A stretch of 64,000 bases of DNA from JAXGXQ01 sp040772685. GTDB taxonomy: Bacteria > Bacillota > Clostridia > Saccharofermentanales > UBA5734. Below the pieces are notes generated by a model. The model had not been told where the DNA came from and did no database searches. It was given only the letters and a program-made list of their open reading frames with translations. Below, piece after piece: positions 50,836-60,773 of the stretch; the stretch's first letter is position 1, and each line of letters opens with the position of its first letter. The position numbers and the translations under genes are program-made. The stretch covers positions 62,001 to 126,000 of the forward strand of contig JAXGXQ010000001.1 in assembly GCA_040772685.1 (NCBI GenBank), read 5' to 3'.

Positions 50836-51981
50836 ATGACAAATAAATCTTCTTCTGACAACCAGCTTCCAGCTGCCTCAAAAGGCAAGATACACCAGGA
50901 GATCATCAGGGTTTTTCTGCGACTCGGGTTATTTGCCTTTGGCGGTCCGGCAGCCCACATTGCCATGATGGAAGACGAAATCGTCAATCGGCGCAAATGG
51001 GTTAACAAAGAAAAGTTTGTTGATATGTTGGGGCTGACTAACCTTATTCCCGGCCCCAATTCAACCGAAATGGCAATAATGCTTGGGTACGCCCACGGTG
51101 GTAAGCTTGGCTTGCTGCTGGCGGGTGTGTCCTTTATTTTGCCGGCTATGCTGATTGTTTTGCTCTTTGCTGTGCTTTATCAAAAATTCGGCAGCGTGCC
51201 TTCAGTTGGCCATATGCTCGATGGCATCAAACCAGTGGTAATCGCGATAGTCGCCCAGGCTGTCTATCGCTTAGGAAAAACAGTATTGAAAAATGCAGAT
51301 GCCGCGATAATTGCCGCGGCTGCTTTTACGGCCTATATGCTGGGAGTAAAGGAAATTCCGCTTTTACTGGCAGCAGCAGCGTTGATGCTGGTAATCCGAT
51401 TGCTCCGGCGACCTGATAAACCAACGCCAAAGCCACGGCTGCACGCGTTTGAACCCTTATCGCTGGGGATGTTGTTTCTGGTTTTTCTGAAAATTGGCGC
51501 TGTGCTTTATGGCAGCGGCTATGTGTTAATCGCGTTTTTACGGACAGAATTTGTTGAGCGCTTCGGGGTTCTTACCAGCCAGCAACTGATAGACGCGGTC
51601 GCAGTCGGCCAGTTTACTCCGGGGCCGGTTTTCACAACAGCTACTTTTGTGGGCTACGTAATCCACGGGTTCCCCGGCGCTATCGTTTCTACTGTCGGAA
51701 TTTTCCTGCCCTCATTTTTGTTGGTGCTGATCCTTAATCCTCTGCTGGAACGGCTCCGCGCCTCAAAAACGTTATCGCACATCCTGGATGGCCTGAACGC
51801 CGGCTCGGTAGCCCTGATGGCTGCAGTTACAGTCCAACTGGGCAGAGAAGCGCTGGTGTCGGTACCTGCCGTAATAATTGCTATTGTCAGCGCCTTTTTG
51901 CTTATTCGTTATAAAGTAAACTCAACCTGGTTAATTTTGGGTGGTGGCTTGATCGGCTTGCTGCTGCCGCTTTGGAGGTAA
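50836..51981 (+). CDS. chrA: Chromate transporter family protein (two-domain ChrA)
   Basis: This 381-residue membrane protein has two CHR domains. The first contains FLRLGLFAFGGPAAHIAMM and NLIPGPNSTEMAIMLGY; the second, FLKIGAVLYGSGYVLIAFL and VGQFTPGPVFTTATFVGYV. The family exports chromate in some bacteria, but in many anaerobes its physiological substrate may be another oxyanion or organic anion. It lies between an RraA-like gene and an aldo-keto reductase in a tight operon (gaps of 3 nt), so a role in carboxylate handling is possible. Confidence 0.92.
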   Translation: MTNKSSSDNQLPAASKGKIHQEIIRVFLRLGLFAFGGPAAHIAMMEDEIVNRRKWVNKEKFVDMLGLTNLIPGPNSTEMAIMLGYAHGGKLGLLLAGVSFILPAMLIVLLFAVLYQKFGSVPSVGHMLDGIKPVVIAIVAQAVYRLGKTVLKNADAAIIAAAAFTAYMLGVKEIPLLLAAAALMLVIRLLRRPDKPTPKPRLHAFEPLSLGMLFLVFLKIGAVLYGSGYVLIAFLRTEFVERFGVLTSQQLIDAVAVGQFTPGPVFTTATFVGYVIHGFPGAIVSTVGIFLPSFLLVLILNPLLERLRASKTLSHILDGLNAGSVALMAAVTVQLGREALVSVPAVIIAIVSAFLLIRYKVNSTWLILGGGLIGLLLPLWR

Positions 51982-51984
51982 TAA

Positions 51985-53100
51985 ATGACATATCTTGGTG
52001 AGAATATTCCAAAACTGGGGTTCGGCTTAATGCGCCTGCCACAAAATGATGGGGAAATCGACATCGAGCAGGTGAAAGCAATGGTTGATCGTTTCATGGC
52101 TGCCGGATTTACCTATTTTGATACTGCTTTTGGCTATAATGAGGGGAAATCAGAAATTGCCGCCAGACAAGCCCTTGTTGAACGTTATCCTCGTGAGACC
52201 TATCAGCTGGCAACAAAGCTGCCCGCCTGGGAAGCCAATTCAGCCGCTGAAGCCAGAGCTATGTTCCAAACCTCGCTTGAACGCACCGGGGCAGGATATT
52301 TCGACTTTTATCTGTTGCACAACCTTGGTGACGCTCGCATTCAAAAGTTTTATGACTACGATTTATGGAATTTTGTCCGCGAGCAAAAAGAGAAGGGACT
52401 GGTACGGCACATTGGTTTTTCGTTTCACGATAAGGCTGAGCGCCTGGACGAACTGCTGACACGACATCCTGAGACAGAATTTGTCCAGCTGCAGATAAAT
52501 TACGCAGACTGGGAGCATTCTGCGATTGAATCGCGCAAATGCTACGAAGTGGCCTGCAAACACGGTAAACCGATAATTATCATGGAACCCGTTAAAGGCG
52601 GAAACCTGGCTGATCTGCCTCCGCATCTGGAACAGATTCTTAAAACAGCAAATCCGGAAGTATCAACCGCCTCCTGGGCGATACGTTTTGCCGCTTCACT
52701 CGATAACATAATTACAGTTCTTAGCGGCATGTCAAATGTTGAGCAAATGGAAGATAATTTGTCGTACATGAAAGATTTTCAGCCGCTGACAGATCCGGAA
52801 AGACAAGCGTTAACGCAGGTACAACAAGCATTGCAGAAAATGCCCAGCATCCCTTGTACGGCATGCGGCTATTGCATCAAAAATTGCCCGTCGGGTATCC
52901 CGATTTACCAGATATTCAAAGCTATTAACCGGAATCTGGTATTCAATACCTTCGATTTAGCCAAAGGCAATTACAATTTCGAAACCCGCTGGGGCAACAA
53001 GGCTTCAGCCTGTATTGAATGCGGCAAATGCGAAGAAGTCTGCCCGCAGCATATCCCGGTTATCGATACGCTAAAAACAGCAGTTGAATTATTCGAATAG
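51985..53100 (+). CDS. Aldo-keto reductase with C-terminal 4Fe-4S domain
   Basis: This 371-residue enzyme has an AKR TIM barrel: DTAFGYNEGKSE (catalytic Asp/Tyr), a Lys in LATKLPAW and HNLGDARIQ (His). The C-terminal part has two cysteine clusters, CTACGYCIKNCPSG and CIECGKCEEVCPQH, which should bind two 4Fe-4S clusters. These YbhC/YccK-type Fe-S AKRs occur in anaerobes; the substrate and the electron path are unknown. It ends the RraA-ChrA-AKR operon. Confidence 0.93.
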   Translation: MTYLGENIPKLGFGLMRLPQNDGEIDIEQVKAMVDRFMAAGFTYFDTAFGYNEGKSEIAARQALVERYPRETYQLATKLPAWEANSAAEARAMFQTSLERTGAGYFDFYLLHNLGDARIQKFYDYDLWNFVREQKEKGLVRHIGFSFHDKAERLDELLTRHPETEFVQLQINYADWEHSAIESRKCYEVACKHGKPIIIMEPVKGGNLADLPPHLEQILKTANPEVSTASWAIRFAASLDNIITVLSGMSNVEQMEDNLSYMKDFQPLTDPERQALTQVQQALQKMPSIPCTACGYCIKNCPSGIPIYQIFKAINRNLVFNTFDLAKGNYNFETRWGNKASACIECGKCEEVCPQHIPVIDTLKTAVELFE

Positions 53101-53156
53101 ATTGAAACATTAGAATGGTTAATTAATTTTAATATTACTGACCTTTATTGTTAACA

Positions 53157-53204
53157 AAAGCAAAGCCACCCACGTGTTTAGCAGGGGTGGCTTTGCTTTT
53201 TGCT
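53157..53204. terminator. Bidirectional terminator between AKR and OsmC genes
   Basis: A 15-bp stem (53157-53171 with 53185-53199) with a 13-nt loop is followed by T residues on the plus strand. It ends the AKR operon and probably serves the minus-strand OsmC gene as well. Confidence 0.85.
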
Positions 53205-53252
53205 GATACTTTTTGCGTTAGCTGCTGTTTCCTGAATTCAGTAGCAGGCAGC

Positions 53253-53669
53253 TTATTTGAGTTTTGCGCTAAGATTCATCTCAACTGACGCCAGCGCCTG
53301 AGATACAGGGCAGCCGGTTTTGGCTTTATCGGCAAACTCAAGGAAGGTTGCGGCATCAATACCGGGCACTTCACCAACTGTTGTTAATTCAATCAGTTTG
53401 ATTTTGGGGCCAGGAGCCAGATGAACCTTGGCTGAAGTTGAAATACGAGTAGGTGTATGGCCTGCATCGGTCAGGATCGCGGCCAAAAACTGGGAAAAGC
53501 AACCTGCATGGGCTGCGCCGAGCAATTCTTCGGGGTTCGTGCCTGGGGCATCCTCAAAACGGGAATATTTGGAAAATTCACCTTCATAAGCACCGGAGGC
53601 AAGACGCATTGTTCCCTTTCCTTCATCAAGGCTTCCATTCCATACAGCAGTTGATTCACGTACTGGCAT
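53253..53669 (-). CDS. OsmC/Ohr-family peroxiredoxin
   Basis: This 138-residue cytosolic protein reduces organic hydroperoxides. The two catalytic Cys are present in LLGAAHAGCFSQFLAA and AKTGCPVSQALA. The N-terminal TAVWNGSLDEGKG and the TNPEELLGAAHA block match OsmC. ATG 53669 is preferred because AAAGGAG lies 7 nt upstream; the frame is open further to 53693. It is monocistronic. Confidence 0.93.
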   Translation of the reverse strand: MPVRESTAVWNGSLDEGKGTMRLASGAYEGEFSKYSRFEDAPGTNPEELLGAAHAGCFSQFLAAILTDAGHTPTRISTSAKVHLAPGPKIKLIELTTVGEVPGIDAATFLEFADKAKTGCPVSQALASVEMNLSAKLK

Positions 53670-53765
53670 AAAACCACTCCTTTCGGTTAACAAAGATATT
53701 AATACATTAACCGTAGCATGGCCCTGCTGGTTCGGTCAATCGCGCCATGTTACGGATTTAAGGTT

Positions 53766-55085
53766 TCATTCGGAATCATCCATCGTTCCGAGGAGGTGGT
53801 TGATGAACTGCTGAGCGCGTCTGCCGGAGATATTGCCGTGCCACATCCCCCATTTGCGCGCTTCTTCCATTAAAATATTTTCCGGCAGTTTAATTTCAGG
53901 ATAACGGCGGGCGATACCTTTAACGATTTCGAGATACTCCTGTTGATTCGGTTTGCCGAAACGAATGGTGACGCCAAAGCGGTTAACGAGCGACATTTTT
54001 TCTTCTGCAGTATCGGAGTGGTGAATATCGTCACCGTCACGGGTCGTGTCGCTACGGTCAGACCAGGTTTCCCTGATTAAATGGCGTCGGTTGGAAGTAG
54101 CATAAATCAATACGTTATCCGGGGTAATCTCCAGCCCGCCTTCGATAACGGCTTTCAGGTACTTGTATTCTGTTTCAAAATCTTCGAAGGAAAGGTCGTC
54201 CATAAAAATAATAAAGCGGTAGTTGCGGTTCTTGATCATTGAAATAACCGTGGCCAGATCCTGCATCTGGTGCTTATAAAATTCAATAATCCGCAAACCG
54301 CTGCTGTGGTATTCATTAAGAATCGCTTTTATACAGGTTGATTTACCGGTACCGCTGTCTCCGTATAGTAAAAGGTTATTAGCCCGATGCCCCTGCAGAA
54401 AAGCTTCGGTATTTTCCCGTAACATTTGTTTTTGTGTTTCGTAGCCGATCAGGTCACTTAACCTTACTTCAACAATATTTGTAATCGGCTCAAGCTCAAG
54501 CTTGTCAGCAGGTTGGCGAATCCGGAATACTTTGTTCAGGCCGAACATGCCAACGCCATGATCTCGGTAAAACCCCGTTACCACTTTGAAAACTTCCTCG
54601 GTATCCTCAGCTGCGGCTAAAGCGTCGCTGAGCATTCGCACCTGCTGACTGACATTGTGATTGTATTTTTTTTGCTCCTTAGGTAATGCCCGGTAGTTAC
54701 TGATAATCGAAAAGCAATCGATCTCGAGTGCCTGTTCCAGTGGGGTGAAGTCGTAGTCAAACAGTTCTTTGAAAATCCGGAAATCATTACTTACCAGCAA
54801 GTTCACACTGCCGTCACGGGCACCTTTTTTCTCACATGAGAGGCTGAAAGGGTTTTCGGTGGTTGCCAGTAAATAGGCGAGGTAGTTATGCCATAAGTTA
54901 TTATCGAATCCGTATACAGTCGCTACATCAAGCAAACGATGAATCTGGGTATAAATTGCGGCAGTCAGGTCTTCCTTAACATAAGTGCCGCTGTCAAATT
55001 CGCGAATCAGATCTGCCAGACAAAACAAAATACTATTGGGCGCGATATTGCGGAACACAACCAGATTTGCTAATTTACGATACAT
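53766..55085 (-). CDS. DUF815 family AAA ATPase
   Basis: This 439-residue cytosolic protein contains an AAA+-type P-loop, LLLYGDSGTGKSTC (about residues 240-253), a Walker-B-like FIIFMDDLSFE and sensor region LIYATSNRRHLI, all features of DUF815. The function is unknown. The N-terminal 200 residues are helical. There is no close operon partner on the same strand; OsmC ends 96 nt downstream. Confidence 0.9.
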   Translation of the reverse strand: MYRKLANLVVFRNIAPNSILFCLADLIREFDSGTYVKEDLTAAIYTQIHRLLDVATVYGFDNNLWHNYLAYLLATTENPFSLSCEKKGARDGSVNLLVSNDFRIFKELFDYDFTPLEQALEIDCFSIISNYRALPKEQKKYNHNVSQQVRMLSDALAAAEDTEEVFKVVTGFYRDHGVGMFGLNKVFRIRQPADKLELEPITNIVEVRLSDLIGYETQKQMLRENTEAFLQGHRANNLLLYGDSGTGKSTCIKAILNEYHSSGLRIIEFYKHQMQDLATVISMIKNRNYRFIIFMDDLSFEDFETEYKYLKAVIEGGLEITPDNVLIYATSNRRHLIRETWSDRSDTTRDGDDIHHSDTAEEKMSLVNRFGVTIRFGKPNQQEYLEIVKGIARRYPEIKLPENILMEEARKWGMWHGNISGRRAQQFINHLLGTMDDSE

Positions 55086-55293
55086 GTAGAACCCCTCTTA
55101 ACATCCAGATTTTCTCATTAGACGAGATACTTGGTTTCTGTAAAAATTCTAAGCAGCTGAGAAGCAAAGATAGTAACAATAATACAGATAAATCCGCTTT
55201 GCGTCAGCCTGTGTCTTAATCTAGCCTGTGCAAGACAGTAGATGAGCAACAGCATATTGGTTATGGTAACATTGGGCTGGGAGGAAGATTACT

Positions 55294-55602
55294 ATGAATA
55301 CGATTAAACAGGGAGTAAATAAGTTTTATATCGGAGACAGTCCGGAAAATGTTCTCGCGGAGATAATCTACACGCCAACCAGCGATAATCGGCTTGTGAT
55401 CGAGAGAACTTTTGTGTCTGATACACTGCAAGGCCAGGGGATAGGCCGCAAGTTGGTTAACAAAATAATCGACCTGGCCCGTCGAGAAAACAAAAAAATT
55501 TCAGCCCGCTGTTCGTACGCCCACAAAATGCTTTTGCGCTGCGAAGACTGCCAGGATTTGTTTGTGGCCGAGCCTGACGACCAGCCGGACCCGTTTGAAT
55601 GA
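55294..55602 (+). CDS. Small GNAT acetyltransferase (YjdJ-like)
   Basis: This 102-residue protein is a minimal GNAT domain of the Gcn5-related YjdJ/YidJ type (PF14542). The acetyl-CoA loop is seen in LQGQGIGRKLVNKII (Q-G-x-G-I-G), and KKISARCSYAH follows. Substrate unknown. A Cys-rich end (LLRCEDCQDLFVAEP) with an acidic tail is present. A GGGAGGA SD precedes the ATG. A short GC-rich hairpin at 55663-55690 may end the transcript, but it lacks a T-tract. Confidence 0.85.
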   Translation: MNTIKQGVNKFYIGDSPENVLAEIIYTPTSDNRLVIERTFVSDTLQGQGIGRKLVNKIIDLARRENKKISARCSYAHKMLLRCEDCQDLFVAEPDDQPDPFE

Positions 55603-55745
55603 AAACGGGCACGGATTGGCTTATAGCCTGAAGCCTGGATTAAACCAGAAGCTGAATTAAATAGCCGGGTTCGCGTTTGCTGACCCGGCTTGAACTAAAG
55701 CAGTTTTTGTCTTGACCTTGAACTGCGTGGTGATTTACTAAGCAG

Positions 55746-56666
55746 TTATTTCTTGACACTGAATTGGAAGTAAACCTTATCTTTTGCTGGCTCGCCTTCA
55801 CCGCCGTAAGCTAAAAGCTCGCTGACAGTCATGAAGCGAAAGCCCTTTTCTTTGAGCCCCTTGATCATTTTGGGCATTGCTTCAACCGTAGTGCTGTTAG
55901 TATCATGAAGCAGGACAATGTGCCCGTTACGTGCTTTCTCAATAACAAAATCAGCGATATAATCCGGTTCTCCTCTGTGGTTCCAGTCCTCAGGACAGCT
56001 CTGATACGACCAGTTCACCAGAGTCATGCCCAATTCTTTACTGACTGCGATAGTTGTATCGTCATAGGCACCTGTTGGCGGACGCGCAATAACTGGTTTT
56101 ACACCGGTAATACCTTCGATCAGGTCATTAGCCTGACTGAATTCCTTACGCACCTCACTGGCGCTCAGTTTTTTTACCGTCTTATGCGAATAAGTGTGAT
56201 TACCGATCTCATGTCCTTCAGCAAAAGCACGCTTCACAAATGATTCCCGTCCGGCGGCAATCTGATTTCCCAGTACAAAAAATGTTGCCTTAACATCTTC
56301 AGCTTTCAGTAAATCCAATAACGTGCCAGTATCGCGCAGAGAAGGGCCGTCATCAAAAGTCAGCGCAATAACAGGGTTCTCGCTGCTTGGCGGCAGTTCA
56401 GCCGCCACCGTTGCGGCAGCCGTTGTTGGCACAGTAGTCGCCAACGTAGTCGGTGCTGCAGTTGTGGCCGCAGGCTTAGTCGCAGTTGAAGTTGCAGTCG
56501 TTACAGACGACCCCGCCGTAGTCGAATCAGCCGCATTTGATGACGTTGCTCTCGACCTACATCCAACCGCAACACCTGCCGCCGCAAACACCAACGACAA
56601 AGTAATAACTAACAGAATAATTCGATTAACAAATATTGAGCCTGCTTTATGTTTTTTATTATTCAA
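55746..56666 (-). CDS. CE4 polysaccharide deacetylase, putative lipoprotein
   Basis: This 306-residue exported protein has a lipobox-like VAVGC (Cys about 36), a Thr/Ala-rich linker (about 40-92) and a NodB/CE4 domain. Motifs are ALTFDDGPS (catalytic and metal Asp), GNHTYSHK (metal His pair), ARPPTGAYDD and VLLHDTN. It probably deacetylates peptidoglycan or another envelope glycan. Start is a TTG with AGGAG 8 nt upstream. It is a single CE4 unit with complete motifs, unlike the triple protein of the Pel locus. Confidence 0.92.
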   Translation of the reverse strand: MNNKKHKAGSIFVNRIILLVITLSLVFAAAGVAVGCRSRATSSNAADSTTAGSSVTTATSTATKPAATTAAPTTLATTVPTTAAATVAAELPPSSENPVIALTFDDGPSLRDTGTLLDLLKAEDVKATFFVLGNQIAAGRESFVKRAFAEGHEIGNHTYSHKTVKKLSASEVRKEFSQANDLIEGITGVKPVIARPPTGAYDDTTIAVSKELGMTLVNWSYQSCPEDWNHRGEPDYIADFVIEKARNGHIVLLHDTNSTTVEAMPKMIKGLKEKGFRFMTVSELLAYGGEGEPAKDKVYFQFSVKK

Positions 56667-56830
56667 CTTATTTTCTCCTATTGAACAAAAACGATGTGAC
56701 TTGTTTCTCTTATTTACTACTTTTCAATAAAGCAACGTTCTTCCTGTCACCTTGTTCGTCCTGTTATCTTCTTGAATTTCCGATTGCAATCCCGCGACCT
56801 TGCTAGTCTTCGCCCTGTCGTCCTTTTCCG

Positions 56831-56921
56831 AAAAGGCCTGCACCAGCCAGGCGAATTCGCAGCAAAATGGCTAATGGAGAGACCATTTTGCGAGACTTGA
56901 GCCTGACGGTGCAGGCCTTTT
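56831..56921 (-). terminator. 91-nt nested inverted repeat, terminator of the DUF4015 gene
   Basis: AAAAGGCCTGCACC (56831-56844) pairs perfectly with GGTGCAGGCCTTTT (56908-56921). Inside lies a second hairpin from CAAAATGG (starting 56873 on the plus strand) and CCATTTTG. The outer arm touches the stop codon of the minus-strand DUF4015 gene, and CCTTTTC follows on that strand. The size and nesting are unusual for a simple terminator. Confidence 0.6.
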
Positions 56922-58431
56922 ACTTAAATGCTTCAGCCGGATATTGTGCCCGCGGGTTCCAGCAGATCCATTCCTTAAAACCCGCATCTTCAATTGCTTT
57001 GATTTGCGCACTGATCGCGGCGGCGTCATAGGTCATGTAGTAGCCTTTTGGCAGATAACCTGCGGTGAAGGCTTGCAAGTAAGGACGGATCGTAGAGGTA
57101 TACCCTGGTTTTTCCACAGCCGGTTTGCCGAACATTAAGGTTTGGTACATTACCTCATATGGCTTAAGGTCGGGTTTCTCAAAAAGTACGCCATTTATTT
57201 TCGAACCGACGCCATTTCCGGTGTAGTGGCCTTTTGAGCTATTAGCAAAGTGGGATGGGTAAGCCATCGGGCTGATATTATCGATGCCAGTAAGGCCGAG
57301 CTGAGCCCAATCCTGGCCAACAATTTCGCCGTCACGTTTGCTGAGAATTATGGCAGCAAAAACATCCGCACCCAGAGGAGTTCCGGTTTCATCCTGAATT
57401 TTAATGCGGGCAAACTGCAGGAAACGGTTAATCGCTTCCACTCTGGTAGGCACTTCGCCCTCAGCCCCGAAATATGGTTTTGTGCCTGAAGTAGTACCGC
57501 CGGTAGGGAAGCGGATGTAATCGAATTGGATTTCGTCAACACCCATGGCGATTGCTTCAAGTGCGATGTCGACATTGTATTGCCATACTGTCTGGTTATA
57601 AGGACTGACAAACGGTTTTTTGCCTTCAAGCGAAAACAGCAGTTGCTTGCCAGCGGAGTCCTTTATGGTTAAGTCGGGCCTGGCTTCCGCCAGAAGCGGA
57701 TCTTTAAAACAAACAATGCGCCCGATTACTTTTACATTTTCATCGTGGAAGCGTTTGACAACGTTAGCCAGGTTGAAGGCGGGCTTAACAACGCCGCTGG
57801 AAACTGCCAGAGGTACTTTGGAAGCGTACTTGACACCATCTGATTCTTTCAGATCAATAACAACAGAATTTACTTCACTGTTTCTGGCGATGTTCAAAGC
57901 GGCATCAATCTGCGCTCCGGCTCCCAGGTATAAGGCTTTCGCTTCAATGTGCCGGACCGGAACTACCTGCTTAGCTTCAGGCAGAGGTCCGAAATAGGAC
58001 TCCACAAGCTCATTACGAGGCAGTGATACCTTGGGTGCCGTAGTTGTGGGTACAGATTCGCTGGGGCTGGTTGTGGTCCCAGTTGTGCTGGCGGGAGCCG
58101 TACCGGGGAATGTGGTGCCGCCGGTTGTCTGGCTCGGCTGGCTTACACCAGTGGTACCACCGGTTTCGCCTGTTGCTGAACTTTGGCTGGTACTTGTACC
58201 AGCAGTAGTTGTTCCTGCTGTGGTAGTATCCGCCGGGGTCCCGCAGCTTGAAAGCAGCAGACTAAAACCCAGCATGCCTGCTACGATTACTGATGCTGCC
58301 CGGCGCCGCCAGTATTTGATATTAATTGTAGCTATAAATGTTCGTGGCATCAGCTTGCCTGAGTTTTCTTGAGTAAAAGCAAAAACAGATTCTTGTTTCG
58401 CGCTGAACTGAGATTCGGACCTGAAAGACAT
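56920..58431 (-). CDS. DUF4015 putative glycoside hydrolase, lipoprotein with Thr/Ser-rich linker
   Basis: This protein of about 503 residues has an internal signal-like segment ending in the lipobox LLLSSC, then a Thr/Ser/Gly-rich linker of about 75 residues and a TIM-barrel domain of the DUF4015 type. Typical blocks are ALYLGAGAQ, VVIDLKESDG, GVDEIQFDYIRFP (family catalytic-region Asp/Glu) and ISPMAYPSHF. Substrates are not established; the family is distantly related to GH13/GH18-like barrels. ATG 58431 has a good SD (AGGAG, 8 nt), but it leaves about 60 residues before the lipid Cys; the in-frame ATG at about 58350 would give a more normal signal peptide. Confidence 0.82.
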   Translation of the reverse strand: MSFRSESQFSAKQESVFAFTQENSGKLMPRTFIATINIKYWRRRAASVIVAGMLGFSLLLSSCGTPADTTTAGTTTAGTSTSQSSATGETGGTTGVSQPSQTTGGTTFPGTAPASTTGTTTSPSESVPTTTAPKVSLPRNELVESYFGPLPEAKQVVPVRHIEAKALYLGAGAQIDAALNIARNSEVNSVVIDLKESDGVKYASKVPLAVSSGVVKPAFNLANVVKRFHDENVKVIGRIVCFKDPLLAEARPDLTIKDSAGKQLLFSLEGKKPFVSPYNQTVWQYNVDIALEAIAMGVDEIQFDYIRFPTGGTTSGTKPYFGAEGEVPTRVEAINRFLQFARIKIQDETGTPLGADVFAAIILSKRDGEIVGQDWAQLGLTGIDNISPMAYPSHFANSSKGHYTGNGVGSKINGVLFEKPDLKPYEVMYQTLMFGKPAVEKPGYTSTIRPYLQAFTAGYLPKGYYMTYDAAAISAQIKAIEDAGFKEWICWNPRAQYPAEAFK

Positions 58432-58675
58432 GGCATATTCTCCTGTTATGGACAACAATCGGCAGAAGTAATCTGCGTGTTGATTCATTCAATCAATATG
58501 TACTGATTAGTTGCAGCACACATCACAAAGACTACCAGATTTGTTCCGGTTTTTAAACCGTTGAATATTCAGAAACAAGATAAAGTACAGCAAAGCCTTT
58601 CTCGGTTAATGTTTTCATTTCCGTTAATATATCGTAAACTAACTTTGTTCTGGTGGAATCAATAAGGAAGCAAAC

Positions 58676-60652
58676 ATGAAATTGACGCTTAAAAGAAAAC
58701 CACTTTCGTTCCGAAAAATGAACATCCTGATTTTTGTTTTACTGCTGCTTGCTGCCGTAGGGTTTACTGATTACGTGCTTTTTTCCAACTGGCTCAATTC
58801 AGCTGAACAAAATGTAATGAGCCTTGCAGCTAGTACTAACAGCCAGATTTTCAGTCAGATAGATAATTTTGTAGCTTCACCGCAACGGCTGAATGCTGCC
58901 AATCGCAGCCTGCTGGAAAACCTGGTGGTCGACCTGGATAACAAGACCGAACGGGAGAAGTTTTTTATTAGTCTGCTGGAGTCAATGGCTCCTGAAATAT
59001 ACAGCATCAGCTACGGTTCGGCTGCCGGTGAATACTATGGCGCTCGGCGTAATTTTAATGACGAAATTCAAATAATGCTTAATGACGCATCAACTGGCGG
59101 CCATTCCTGGTACTATTCCATTACGCCAGAACTGACTGCCGATGCATTTGTTATGGACGCCGGTCTGTTTGATCCTCGAACCCGTGACTGGTACACAGCA
59201 GCAATTAAAAGCGGTCAACCGGTATTTTCGTCAATTTATAAGCACTTTGTGATGGAAGACCTTGCCTTATCGGTTTCGACTCCAATTTATATTGACGGGC
59301 AGATCAGCGGAGTGTTTGGCTCTCATATAATTCTGTCCCGCATCGACACTCATCTACAGAAGCAGGTCGCAGCACATGGCGGCCTTGCGGTTATAGTGGA
59401 ACGCGGCAGCGGCAAGCTGGTTGCCAATTCTTTCGGCTCGCCCAACTACACAAAAATTGACAGCGGTGAAGTAAATCGCCTGACTCTCAAGGAAACAGGA
59501 AATTCCGCTTTGGCTGCAGCTTTTCAGCGTTATCAGGAAGAAGGACAGCATCAGTTTCATCTGCCTGGCGCCGATGACGAATACTATTTTCAATTAACTG
59601 ACTACAAGAAAAACGGGATAGATTGGCTGGTAATTACTGCTATCCCTCAGAATCTTTTTATGGCTGGAATTGAAAACGCCATCACCATAGCGCTGCTGCT
59701 GACAGCACTGGTTTGTCTGGTAGCGTTTTTTATTTACTATAGCGTGACGAACCGCTATCTGAGACCAATTGGCAGCTTAATTGAAGCTACTGAAAAATTC
59801 GCGCAGGGCGATTTCACCCAGCGGGTTGAAATTGTGCGCCAGGATGAAATCGGCAAGATTGCCGCAGCCTATAATCACTTGGCTGATACTGTTGACGATC
59901 TGGTTAATAATCTTGAAGATACTGTGCGCGAGCGAACGCTTGAGCTTGAAGCCCGCAATGAATACCTGAGGCAGGCCGACCAAAGCAAAAATGAATTCAT
60001 CAATGCTTTGTCTCACGAGTTGCGAAATCCGCTTGCGGCAATTATCGCTGGCTTGTCAGTGTATGAGCTGGCCCCCGGCGCGCAAAAGAAAGAGCGTGCT
60101 ATCGAAATAATCAGACGCCAGGCAGAGCAGCTGAACCGTCTGGTTGATGATCTGCTCGATGTCACCCGGATAATGCGCAACAAAGCCAACCTGCAAATTG
60201 AACGGTTTGACCTAAGCGAACTGGTTACGCTGGCAGTGGAGGCTCAGCGCCCGCTATTTGAAACGAAAGGCATCAATTTAGTTGCGGATATTTCTGCAGA
60301 TATTTCCGTAGACGGCGACCCTGTCAGAGTTTCACAGAGTATCAGCAATTTACTGCATAACGCTAGTAAGTTTTGTAACGAGGGTGATACAACCTGGGTT
60401 TCGCTGTTCCGAGAAGGCAAGGAGGCAGTGATAGCGATTCGCGACAGTGGGATCGGGATTACAGCTGAGGATCTGGACAGTCTGTTTGAACCATTCACTC
60501 AAATTGACAGTACGCTCGACCGTCAAAAAGGCGGCCTGGGCCTGGGCCTTTCAATTGTCAAAGGCATGATCGAATTACATGGCGGCAGGGTAAGTGCTTT
60601 CAGCGAGGGTCTTGGCAGAGGCTCTGAATTCAGAATATACTTACCCTTATAA
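58676..60652 (+). CDS. Sensor histidine kinase with dCache domain and HAMP
   Basis: This 658-residue membrane kinase has one helix near residues 15-37, a large extracytoplasmic dCache-type sensor (about 40-320; includes DPRTRDWYTAAIKSGQPVFS), a second helix (about 330-355), HAMP, and HisKA with the acceptor His in SHELRNPLAAII. ATP-binding boxes are SNLLHNASKF, IRDSGIGI and GGLGLGLSIVKGM. dCache sensors bind small molecules such as amino acids or carboxylates; the ligand here is unknown. No response regulator is adjacent, so it is an orphan kinase. SD is AAGGAAG. Confidence 0.93.
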   Translation: MKLTLKRKPLSFRKMNILIFVLLLLAAVGFTDYVLFSNWLNSAEQNVMSLAASTNSQIFSQIDNFVASPQRLNAANRSLLENLVVDLDNKTEREKFFISLLESMAPEIYSISYGSAAGEYYGARRNFNDEIQIMLNDASTGGHSWYYSITPELTADAFVMDAGLFDPRTRDWYTAAIKSGQPVFSSIYKHFVMEDLALSVSTPIYIDGQISGVFGSHIILSRIDTHLQKQVAAHGGLAVIVERGSGKLVANSFGSPNYTKIDSGEVNRLTLKETGNSALAAAFQRYQEEGQHQFHLPGADDEYYFQLTDYKKNGIDWLVITAIPQNLFMAGIENAITIALLLTALVCLVAFFIYYSVTNRYLRPIGSLIEATEKFAQGDFTQRVEIVRQDEIGKIAAAYNHLADTVDDLVNNLEDTVRERTLELEARNEYLRQADQSKNEFINALSHELRNPLAAIIAGLSVYELAPGAQKKERAIEIIRRQAEQLNRLVDDLLDVTRIMRNKANLQIERFDLSELVTLAVEAQRPLFETKGINLVADISADISVDGDPVRVSQSISNLLHNASKFCNEGDTTWVSLFREGKEAVIAIRDSGIGITAEDLDSLFEPFTQIDSTLDRQKGGLGLGLSIVKGMIELHGGRVSAFSEGLGRGSEFRIYLPL

Positions 60653-60773
60653 TCTTGCTCATTTACCCGCCGACGCGGGAGTGATATATTTAAAAAGATG
60701 GTATACCAGATTCCAGCCAAGCGGAATGATCTGACTGTTGCTGGTATGCAAATGAAAGAAGGGTGGTAATTAT

